A stretch of 64,000 bases of DNA, taken from Saxidomus purpurata (taxonomy: Eukaryota > Mollusca > Bivalvia > Venerida > Veneridae). Both the position numbers and the translations under genes were made by a program. Below, piece after piece: positions 20,670 through 31,417 of this stretch. The notes under the pieces are model-generated. The model was not told the DNA's origin and searched no databases. It worked only from the letters and a program-made list of their open reading frames with translations. The stretch is taken from NCBI GenBank assembly GCA_022818135.1, contig JAFMSR010000019.1, positions 31,666,879 through 31,730,878 of the forward strand. Direction: 5' to 3'. The first letter of the stretch is position 1; each line of letters opens with the position of its first letter.

Positions 20670-22237
20670 TCACCATGACCTGAAAATCTAAGGCATTGTA
20701 AAATAAATGATCATTATGATGGATGCTTTAAGTTAACTTAGAAGATATGTTCACGCTCGAAAAAGCAAATTGATAGAGAAAGCGTTTAATAGATCTATTA
20801 TCAATAATTATTTTTCGACAACTTCGAAAAATATGATGAACTGATTATGACATGACATAGCATTTTGTCCATTTGCTAACAACTTTGACCCGAAGTGATA
20901 CACTATAATGATTTTTACAGTTGTGCTTTATTATGCTTTCTACTTTCGCGTTATAACGCCTTTGTTCAGTGTTATACATTTCTCCGAATTTAATGCTATA
21001 ATATTGCCTTTTTCTTGCATAAGAACTCATTTTACTTTCGCATAAAATTGCGTTCTTAACTTTATTTATAGAATAATACATTTATGCGTATTACAGGGCA
21101 ATTGTAAACCATGGTCTTAGTTTCACGTCTTTCCATGAAGCACGGCGTTAACAGTACCGCGCTTAAAACGCTACAGATGTCAATTGTATGACGTTAACAC
21201 CATGTACGTTGTCCCATGCATTATTGAGCGTCGCAAAAGTAAAGGGCGTTTATTTTTTTGTGATTTTTATGCTAGAATAACGTTTACTCACGTTTTTGGT
21301 GTTATCACAACAGCAGATTCCCTAACAATAATAATTCACAATGCTCAAATATCTAGATATGAACTCGTTACAAAGTAAATACAAATCAGTTCGAAATAAC
21401 TGGCAACTTAATAGTTACATGTAGAACTTTACAGAGTTATTATACAGAAAATAATAAAAAAAAGTATAACAGGACATATCGGGCTAAAGGTTCTGAGCGA
21501 ATTGAACTGGGCGAGCAATAGGGAAGAGGGGCATAGAAAAATTACCAACACTTAAAGTGACATTATGCACATCTTTTTCAATTAAACATCCAGCTGAAAT
21601 AGTTGTGTGTAAAAAGGGTAGAGGATATAATAGTTTTTAACCCTATACGCCAAACTATTCCTGCTACCAGTACGAAATAATACATTTCCTAATATGACTT
21701 TTCCTATTTTGACTGCGAGAGTCAATTTAAGAAAAAAAAACATCTGCATGAAGGAGTTGCTTCCCTTCCACTGCCGAAATCTCTACCGACAACAAAAAAG
21801 AAACGCAAGGGAGATCACTGTGAAGAAAGGAACAATTATTTTATTAGTCCGATTTGTTTATTTCTAAAGCACCAACTTCTAATACTAATGCGGCATTGCC
21901 ATTAATTTAACACATTTAAATGCACAGCAACAGAAAATTGCGTTTATAAAACTGTCACCAAAAATACACTTTGTGTAGTAAGATGCACATAATGTCACTT
22001 TAATACATTAATGTTTTGTGCAGTATATCAGTTTTCAGATCTTGCTATTTTGGTGTCAGTCTCGTCCTCTGATGCATTACATATAAAATTTGAAAGACAC
22101 ATCACTGAAGCATGAGAATGTATCGCTTAAGATAAATTAATCTAATACTTTGTGTTTGATACTCTCTTGCGTTATTATACATCACATGTTAACAGGCATT
22201 GCACACAATTTTATGTGCAGCTGATAAAGACTCGTAT
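20670..22237 (+). repeat. Segmental duplication upstream of GT77 copy 3
   Basis: Matches 280-1706 in order, with one large insertion (21556-21999) absent from the other copy. The final part (TGCAGCTGATAAAGAC then TATATGGATTCAAA) matches the start of the remnant at 1680-1715, so copy 3 and that remnant share a 5' end, whereas copies 1 and 2 share a different one. Confidence 0.7.
21556..21999. mobile_element. TTAA-flanked MITE, 444 bp, with empty paralogous site
   Basis: Perfect 20-base terminal inverted repeats, AGTGACATTATGCACATCTT and its complement, flanked on both sides by TTAA (21552-21555 and 22000-22003). The paralogous segment at 1430-1433 carries a single TTAA and nothing else, so insertion into TTAA is shown directly. 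TTAA duplication is the rule for piggyBac transposases, so a piggyBac-type source is likely. No coding frame. Confidence 0.85.
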
Positions 22238-23158
22238 ATGGATTCAAAAATAATGACATCACTGTTACAATTACGGACGCCATTGTGTCTGGCGATCGTT
22301 TTGTTCGTAGTTATCATGTTTTCTTGTTCGAATTATATTCGTTGGGGATTTGGAGTACAGAGGAATAATTGCGTGGATTACTCAAAAGTAAGCAGCGCAA
22401 GAAACGCTACAAATCAGACAAATATACATAATGAATTCAGTGTTCCATATAAATGGTGCGTCGTTCTTACAGTAAATCTCGCATATTTTGACATGTTTGA
22501 GAATTGGTGGTGGCATTTCAAGAACCTTAACATAAAAGTGAATGTTACTGTAATAGCAGAAGATGATCAAGCGTTTGAAAAGCTGACCAATCAGCACGAT
22601 AGTGAAAGCATCAAGATTGTACGCAGCTGGATTTTGAATATTGCAACATCACTCAAATTTGAGACAGCTATGTACAATAAACTTGTCTCGGCAAGACCAA
22701 CATACATATTACGATATCTGAAAGAGGGTTACAATGTTTTGTATGCAGATACGGACAGTGTGTGGCTACGAAACCCTTTCCTATACTTTAAAGGATTGTC
22801 TGATATTTGGGCACAAACTGAAAACAATGGAGAGAGAGTGTGTGCTGGGTTTATTGCTGTAAGAAGCAGTACTCAAACTATGGAACTTGTGAAACGATGG
22901 GAAATGGAATTAAAAGCAACACCACAACGAAATCAACCGGCACTAAACGAATTGATTAAACAATCATGTGTTCACGTTTCACCTTTGGATGAAGGTTTAT
23001 TCATTGGTGGTCCGCAAGCATCTCAGAAGACACCAGAACAGTGGAATCATGTAGTCATGGTGCATGCTACGTTCTGCTATGGATACGAAGAAAAGGTTGC
23101 CTGCTTCAAAAAATGGAATTTATGGTTTGCTAGTCATGCTAAAAAGAACCTGGCGTAA
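22238..23158 (+). CDS. GT77-like nucleotide-diphospho-sugar transferase, copy 3
   Basis: Intact, intronless. An ATG also exists at 22199, but I take 22238 (MDSKIMTSLLQL) because the remnant at 1707 starts at the equivalent codon; this gives 306 aa. Order: short tail, signal anchor (LCLAIVLFVVIMFS), stem with NAT/NQT sequons, catalytic domain with YADTDSVWLRNP (DxD), and the closing HATFCYGYEEK and KKWNLW blocks. It is more diverged from copies 1 and 2 than they are from each other, e.g. NIATSLKFETAMYNKLVS and ATPQRNQPALNEL. Likely Golgi type II enzyme; substrate unknown. The 3' flank is still alignable with copy 1 for about 200 bases but is clearly older. Confidence 0.8.
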   Translation: MDSKIMTSLLQLRTPLCLAIVLFVVIMFSCSNYIRWGFGVQRNNCVDYSKVSSARNATNQTNIHNEFSVPYKWCVVLTVNLAYFDMFENWWWHFKNLNIKVNVTVIAEDDQAFEKLTNQHDSESIKIVRSWILNIATSLKFETAMYNKLVSARPTYILRYLKEGYNVLYADTDSVWLRNPFLYFKGLSDIWAQTENNGERVCAGFIAVRSSTQTMELVKRWEMELKATPQRNQPALNELIKQSCVHVSPLDEGLFIGGPQASQKTPEQWNHVVMVHATFCYGYEEKVACFKKWNLWFASHAKKNLA

Positions 23159-26100
23159 CTCATTATTTCAACACTGTCCGTCATGCAGAAAAGCTCTCGG
23201 ACCATTCATGCTATTCAAAAACAGGAAAAAGTCAGAAGTACATTTAACTGTCTTTAAAATGTATGTAAAGTCTCATTTTGAAGAACACAAATACATTTTA
23301 CGACAACAAGTTTTATTTTTCCACTTTTGGCGTAGGAATAATAAACGTATAGAAACATTTATTAACATGCATACATATTATAGCCGATCTGCACGAAAGA
23401 AAGCGAAGATATGACATGGAAACCTCAACGAAAGTCTAATGTATTCTTTTTCAGATTTCGTGTTTAGACAATTTGACAAAGGTTTTTTACCACACGTTAC
23501 TGTAGGCTTGTCTGGATTATTTCAGATCTACTTGATAAAAAAGAACTTTAACTTCCTGGTGCCTTTATTCTTTTTATTCAAGGAAACGGTCATCAGCAAT
23601 TCTTCGATTATCATGAAATTATATTTTGATCCTACCACAACTCATATCAGCCCCCATGCCCTCCCACCCACCTACATGAGTAACCCAATTAATTTTTATA
23701 AGAAATTTTTCTTTGTAGTAGAGATGATCAAGTGTACGATAATGAAATCATAGCGTACAATATATGACAATCGACAAGTCATCATTCTAATCGGTTGCGT
23801 GGACTTTCAATAAACCTATACTAAACGAAACTTATAACGCACCACCTGTCTTTTTCTTTCTTTATTTTATAATCGATCCCCCCAATATCTGTAAACTTAT
23901 TTTTCGCTATCGATGCACGAAAGCTGTGATGTGTTGCATTTATGAATCTTCCGTTGCATGAATTTCAAAAAGATTGATTGGTACAAATTTCATATGGAAG
24001 AGATTTTTGGCCTGGGGACTGAAAGTCCCCTAGGCCTAAGTTAGCATACCACATTTCAAACACTGCAAGAAATTTAACTGTGCTATAATAACAACTGTAA
24101 ACATGCGCTTTGGGAAAGTAGTGCAAGACAGACCAGATCAATCTTTTGTTTCAATGTCGCATACGATAAGAACATATTGCAAATAAAAACAGTACATAGA
24201 ACTTCAAACGATTGCAGAAAGGTCTATAGCTTACGGGCTGCATTACACATTTTTTTCTGTTTTACAAATTACTGCACTGTTAGCTGATTACGGAAGATAA
24301 CCATATGCATATCACGGAAAAGTACGGATATTTACGGAAATTCACGGAAACGTACGGAATGCGATATAAGAGTTTGTAGTTTGATTTTCAAATTTCTGAT
24401 GTTATTTCATTGACAACTTTCTTATTAACGAACGATTACATATACATTTACCTAAAAATAAATTTCTTAAAGAAACAATTTACGTACATTCCCGAGAAGG
24501 AACTCACGTGATCAAAATCACCCGCCATTTATCGAGGACGCTGTATGTCAAGGCACAGTGAACGGTTTCACCGATTACAACTACAAGGTAACCAAGAATC
24601 ATCTTTGGTTTTCCCTGTTATACACATTATACAGTACTGTATTTATATTTTATTGTTGGTATTGCTTTGTTTATTTCTGTTTCAAGGTCTTGTCCTTGGT
24701 ACACAATAATTTTCGATCCACATCATCAGATATCGCTTGAAGTTGAACAAAGCGCAGATTGAATTATTTTTATTGTTCTCTCAAACAATTGATATTGTTG
24801 ACCATTAGATTATTTTTCATTTAACGAACGTTTTATAATAAAACAAACTTCCCTGCCACCCATTTATTTGTGAATCATTCATTCTGTGTCATATACTAAA
24901 TTTCGCCCTATGCACAGTTCGACCCGCGCTTTAGGTAAGGTTCAGCGTAAATCACGAAGGTCAAAAGTTGTTTTTAGGGGAGTTAATCTATAGCCCCCAG
25001 GCCTTCAGCGCTCACAGCGCTTTGATTAAGAGTGGGTTTCTGAAGAAAGAGCTTCAAGGCAATAACCTCGGTTAAAGCTAAAAAGGTGAAACTTTTGTCA
25101 CTTCTTCAGGAAAATGTCTTGTCTTATTATTTGCCATGTCATTGAAAAAATTCTTTGCCATATCTATAGCATGAACATTCGATATAAAAGATCAATGTAA
25201 GAAATATTCTCGAACAAATAGCGATCAGTTTCGCCAGGAAATATCGTAGTAATGTAAGAGCTGAATAAATAATCTGATTTAAAGTTTACTTGTAATAATA
25301 TTGCTACACTAGTTGCATCATATGGAGGTCAAATAATCAACTTCTAACGTTTCAGTTTCGACATTGTTGGTCTTACTTAGATGATGACTAATGTATAATT
25401 TTATGTGGAAGCTGGTGGACGCTGAGTTTATCGGGATATAATCCACCGTTATATTTGGAAACAAAAAACACCAAAGATTTATGAAATGATATCCGTTCCA
25501 GCTGTGTTAATCGTCTAATAAACAATGATTTGGGGTGCTAATTTCGTAAATAACACATAATACGACACATAAAACAAAACAAACATACAGTATAGGAAAA
25601 GGTGAAATAGGTTGAAGGCCCAGTTTGTCACATTGGAAACAAGACGTTTGAGGCGACTTAATAATAACTTACATAACATCTCCCAATTTTCAGCCTAAGA
25701 GAGAAATTGTGTAAATAAATTCCGGCACAGTAAATATCTTACATTAACAATGCAGTACCTCATCATAAGATTTAAAGTAAAAAATAAAAAGGCACTTAGT
25801 TGAAAAAGAAACAGTGACAACTGGTATTCAATAATTCTTCTTAATTATAGCACTAAGAACCTATTGAAGGCACGACTAAGTAAGCAATGGATAATAAACA
25901 CCTTCCTTCCCGAATATTACGTGCGGAGGTTAGGAAGAGAGCATTGTCCATAATTTTTGTGTAATCAAAATATAGATATGTAATGACTGACTGAAAAGGG
26001 GTCAATCACTTAACACGTTTAATGTTCAAAGATATTTGTATTATGACCCTCTCAATATTAGGCATTTTATTGCCTAATAAAACAGTTGCTCAGAATGGTC

Positions 26101-26990
26101 GTGTTGCAACGGTGGCTTGTGGGATGAAGTATTGTCATCCCACAATTGGACTTTGAACAGAGCGGTGTCTTTAAATTCGTAGCAGCTTTGTTTTTTAGAA
26201 CTGTACATTAGCACTCTTACCTTCAGGTACTGCAAGATCTTTCGTCAGCCCTTGCCGCTCATACCTTGTTATGCAATCTACGTTTGCGCTCAAAATAAAT
26301 TAAACAATGCCTCGGCCCGGTTACAATATTTGGAAAATTTCGCGCGTTGTATCTTAGGTACTATCTTAAACAGGAGTTTTGCTCTTTCCACGTGAGGATG
26401 CCTCTGGTCTTCGGTAAGCAAATGGGGAATCCATCTTGCTATAATCTTTCTCATTTATTATTATTTTGGCAACATTGGCAGGGGCCTTTAATAGGTCATT
26501 AAGTGTTTTATAATATTGGCTGCAATTGTAAAGATGACGTTTAGTTGAACGCAATATTTGCTTCAATTTTCAATAGATATTCGAAAAGTTTTTTGCTACA
26601 GTATTTGCGTGACCTGTTTACTTGAATCGATAATTCCCTCTTTGGCATTTTACAAAATAAAATGAGTTTTGTCAATTTTAAACGGATTTTGCACCTTTTT
26701 TTGAGGCCCCGAAATGGAGATTTTGCACTTAAAATATTCTTTTAGCGGACGGATGGAAGTCGGCAAAGCTGACACAAGTGGGCAGACCGGATTGAATCGA
26801 AGTTAAACTGAAACTGCATACATGCATCCATCATTAGTTAAAAGATGAGTGCTTGTCGGATTTATTTTTGTTTTATTGCCATTTTTATTTCAGGATTGTT
26901 TTTTTCTTTTCTCTTTTTAAAGGCCAAATTGAAAATAAGTCAATGTTTTGCATGTCTTAATGTGTTAACCTTCAGTAAATAAAGATATTA

Positions 26991-27031
<41 letters not shown>

Positions 27032-28654
27032 TATTATCACTTCCTTTCACAGAAATTAATACATTTAGATCTAAAATGTTTCACTATCTTTCTATCTTCC
27101 TTTAATATCAAACTTCCCGCGGGGACATAGACATTTGCCACAAAGATATTAATAGACTGAGTTTAATAAGAAGATTGAAATTTTTAAAAAATAAGTTTGC
27201 TTAAAGAGTAAAGTATTTAAAAAGCTGGTGGGATAACTAGGGAGAGATATGATCACTGCGGTAAACAGTCGCATTGACCTGCTCTAGGGTAGGGGGAGTG
27301 GGTAAACGACGTTGAGGGTAAATGATTCCAGTAGAAGATAGTTCGAGAGAAGAAGGAATACTTATAATGGTTTGAATTTGAGGAATGGAAGTGTCGTATG
27401 CGGTGGGAGAGCAAGGTATTTTAATGGAGATAGCAACCAATTCATTATGGATGTATAACCTGTTGTCAATACGTCTACGATCACGTCGAATTGAGTATGT
27501 TAATAACACTGGATGTTTAATCCTGAGAAATCTCTTCAGATTTATTTGCTTATCGGCGACATTGTCTCCCTTGAAAGCAGGCTATTTGGTTTATCGATTA
27601 AGCGTTATCGATCAATTTATGCATATTATAATATATGGGAGATAAGTCTCTTACTCATTAAAAGGTACGTAAATCATAATCTGACAATATTTATTAAGTT
27701 ATTGAAGTGATCTGCATTCTTTCCACATAATTTCAGAAGATCTTAAATAGGAGTTACACTTGCATTAGACAAACAAAAAAAAACAAAAAATACAATAAAA
27801 ATAAATCAATCAAAAAGTATAAATATTTTTGCGGTAGAGACTTCAAGCTTTTATCGTGTTGGTATTCGTGTTGTATTGTTTCAAGCATGGTTTTTGTCAC
27901 ACTTTTACTGTGAAGTATAAATGATACAGTACAGGTAGTGAAATTGAAAAAGTTTTGCTTTTTAGGTGTTTTAACCATTTGAGTTTGAGATTAAATCATG
28001 GTAAACATGTGGGGAAAAACAGCAAAAAAGCGTGCATCTGGACTGTTGGTAAATTTGGTTTACGATTATAGAAAGTGTGTCATGGGCCAGGAGAGCACAG
28101 TTATATACCGGTAGGTAAATTTGTTTACTAGTTATAGTTGAACACATGTTGCATACAAAGGGAATTAATTATGCTTTACCGTTTACATGAGTAAAAAGTG
28201 TGTGTTAATAATTAACACTTAATTCTTGGCATATCTACAGGGTGTACTCTGGGCAGGGTCAACACTGTTTAGTCTATACTAGATCTACTACATCTACTGC
28301 TAGAACATTTTTTTATGAAAAATGAGAAATGTTTGAGGATTAACAATGGTACTACATAAAATGTAATGTCTAATGACCATTTCAGTTTAACAAGGTCAAC
28401 ATATCCAATGAAAACAAAGTGTAAAGTTAACAGTTAAGGTTCGTTAATTGTAAATAGATCTATCAATAAATTATAGGTTACAGTATTTCCTTAGGACTGA
28501 TGTACAGGCTTAAAAGAGGAATATTTCTAAATAACTGGTAATAATGAAAATAGTTTTAGAAATTTTTTGATTAAAAAGCATTGTTATCAAGAGGCATCGG
28601 TATTATGAGTAAAAAAGATTACGTGTAAATTGGTTCATGATTCTTTTTATAAAT
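23159..28654. other. Intergenic desert, no gene seen
   Basis: The first few hundred bases are the diverged 3' flank of GT77 copy 3. A run of short ACGGAAA phrases lies near 24314-24360. A Pro-rich minus-strand frame at 27237-27509 (RRIDNRLYIHNELVAISIK...) is open but I recognise no family and no splice context, so I do not call it. An ATT microsatellite is at 26991-27037. Confidence 0.4.
26991..27037. repeat. (ATT)n microsatellite
   Basis: About fifteen uninterrupted TAT/ATT units with one imperfection near the right end. Confidence 0.95.
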
Positions 28655-29218
28655 TTAATTGCTTCTCTTAAGTTTAATACGGACGAAGATGATAAGACGG
28701 AATTTAACGAAAAGGTATATTGTAGTGTTTTTTGTGTTAATCAGATACTGGTCTCTTTCATTTTGGAAAAAATGACATTCAACTATATAGTGTCGTTCAG
28801 AGCCAACTTGTCCATCATCACATAATGGGCATGTTCTGTTTTCAAAAGGGGTACTGTCATAGCGTCCTTTTTCAACAGGGAGATGGTGATTGGCGGTTCT
28901 GAATTTGAAAAGTGTTATATATTCTGTTTTATTCAGGGATTTTAAGTAGCTTTCAAACTCATTATTTTCTTTGAATGAGGAATATATTTGGCCTTTATTT
29001 GTTGTCCTTAGTTGTTCGTGCCACCCTTGTTTGAATTGGTCAATAAGTGTTTGTTTCACTAGTCTGTGAATATTTTTTTGGTTTATTTGAAATTGGTTAG
29101 TCCACAGGTCTGGTTGCCCTACAGACTGTAATATTTCTTTAATTTTATTGGGCCATTTGAAGTTATTGTCTGGGAGGTGCATCATATATTTATGGAATGC
29201 ATCATGGAGGTGCATCAT
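28655..29218 (-). pseudogene. LINE ORF2 C-terminal fragment with CCHC knuckle
   Basis: An open minus-strand frame encodes the C-terminal tail of a non-LTR retrotransposon polyprotein: LVKQTLIDQFKQGWHEQL, YITLFKFRTANHHLPVEKGR, and a terminal zinc-knuckle-like CPLC...HYIVEC (CX2CX9HX4C). No reverse transcriptase or endonuclease precedes it in frame. The same protein family appears on the + strand at 31780-32700. 5'-truncated, dead. Confidence 0.65.
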
Positions 29219-29389
29219 ATATTAATGGAATAAACTGACCTAGCGAGAGTGCGGTCAGTTAACGGTTTGATAAAGACAGCTGATTAGAGAAAAATAAAAT
29301 AATCGGCAACAAAAACGCTATCAATACCGCGCTCAACGAGGTGTAGCTAATAAAGGGAAACAATCGATTTTCACACATGCCTGATTATC

Positions 29390-29640
29390 AGGGGACAATA
29401 CTCTATTTACAACCGAGCTCCAATTCTGGCCATGGACCGCAATCGGACTTTATCCACCGAGCTGCTCTTTTTTGGACGCCCTCTATCTGGTCTATGGTCT
29501 GTCTGGGGTTTGTGTATAGGATGACCACATCTCGGAGCCATATTCGAGTTGGGGTCTCACTAGGGTCTGGTAAGCAATGGGTTCGGAATTAACCTTGATG
29601 ATTCTACGTAGCAACCCTTATGTTTGGTTAATGTCTGTGT
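29390..29640 (-). pseudogene. LINE reverse-transcriptase fragment (3' part)
   Basis: On the minus strand: RRIIKVNSEPIAYQTLVRPQLEYGSEMWSSYTQ... then RAARWIKSDCGPWPELEL after small shifts. This matches the block after the polymerase domain in CR1/Jockey-type LINEs (the LVRPxLEYxS motif). It lies in opposite orientation to the upstream RT part at 29740-30350. Confidence 0.6.
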
Positions 29641-29739
29641 TGACCTATTTTGTGGTCGTCAAATCTTTATTTCGTTATGTATTAATAAAAATGCCGACTA
29701 ACCATATAGTACATAATGACTAGAAAAAAGATAATACGG

Positions 29740-30350
29740 GTTTATCTTGGTTTGGGTACACCTTGACCAGATCCCGTCTTAGGGGACAATGTCTATGTGC
29801 TGTACCTGGACTTTAAGGCCGCCTCAGAAAAAAATCCTCATGAAAGACTACTACTGAAGGCTTGTGAGTATGGTATAAAAGGAAACGTTAATAAATGGTT
29901 AAGGAACTTCAAACCAATCGTAGGCAACGGGTTATAATAAATGGAAAAGTATAATCCTGGATCCGGCAGTGAGCGGAGTGCAACATGGGAGTGTTTTAGG
30001 TCCGTTGTTATTTCTCATCTATCTTATTGACATCTCTTAAGTCTTGTCGTGCGTAACAAGGCCTTTTGCTGATGACACTTAAATATATAAAGCAATAAAA
30101 ATGTGGAAGACCAGCAACAATTATAAAAAGGATATTTATGAAGATGGCAATTCGTCAAAGAATTGGCAACTACACTTCAATACAAAACTGCAACTTCATG
30201 GTGATAGAAACCAACGGCAATAGCACACAGTACTACATTAATAACCATGAAAAAGCGACGTCATAAATAACAAAAGTAAACTCAGAAAAGGATTTAGGGA
30301 TAACGTATGACCCCAAATTAACATTTAGCTCACCTAATACAGTGGTGCTC
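29740..30350 (+). pseudogene. LINE reverse-transcriptase fragment (palm region)
   Basis: On the + strand: VLYLDFKAA..., LLLKACEYGIKGNVNKWL, a GSVLGPLLFLIYLIDI block, FADDT (catalytic box), WQLHFNTKLQLHGD, and SEKDLGITYDPKLTF, with several frameshifts and stops. This is the order of reverse-transcriptase motifs in CR1/Jockey-type elements. Non-functional. Confidence 0.7.
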
Positions 30351-31417
30351 ACGTATAACTTTGCACACGGAACGAACGATACACGAACGATACAAGCAAA
30401 CGGAATGCAAGATGCACGCACGATAACTGATGATTGAATCATAAATGATGATCGATAAAAACGATACTATACACGATTCCCGATGTACGAAACGACAAAC
30501 GATTATTCTAACTCGGACTGTTTAGTATGCTTCACAAGAGTTTTAATAATAGATGTCTAATTACAATGTAATATTCATCGATTGTAAGGGTGCACTTTTC
30601 GCAAACAATTGACCAAATGGTCGTAACATTTTATCTACAGATGAAATGTTTACATTAAATATTCAAGTTTGTAATGAGACTTCATATAAGTCTTTTTATT
30701 TTCAGTTGACATGATCCATTAAAATGTATACTTGACGCGTATTAGCGTTAACTGTGATATAAGCTCTTACTTAAAACATAAAATACACAAAATGTTCAAT
30801 CTTATTAAAAGGGAATATTTACTAAAATAGTTTGTTATATACGTAAACAAACAAAAACGTTTCTTCTTTCAGCACGAGTTTTTACATTGTACAGGTCGCT
30901 GATCATGTCAAACTATGAATATTAAACAAATACTAAATACTTATCAAATACTAAACAAATACTGAATACTAAACAAATATTGAATACTAAACAAATAGTT
31001 GTGTGCGTCTGATGATCGTAAGTGATCAAGGCTGACTCCAAGTCTTGATTACTACAGTAAAATCTGTCTTATCCGGTACGTCGATTGCACGGAAAAGTGC
31101 CTTATTTTACCCATTTTCTTGCTCCCAGATACATAAAATATATAATGGAAAACCTATGACGGTATAAATATGCTAAATACGTTTCTATAAACTTTACATA
31201 ATTAGGTTTTCGGCCAGTGCGTCTACCAAAACTCAACGACTGCTGAAATGCATTTTTGGGGGGCAGAATCATCCTAGTCCCACATAAAAATAACAATATT
31301 TATGCGTGTTATCCAAACCTTTATGCCATTAATTTTAAGCTGAAGGACACCATCCCCATTTTCGGGGCATGTTTGTGGTCAACGATTGTCTTAAATATCA
31401 AATATTCCAGTTGTTAA

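Noticed and set aside
27237..27509. Pro-rich minus-strand frame of 90 codons
   Set aside because: Clean open frame but no recognisable motif, partner exon or repeat family; kept only as a note.
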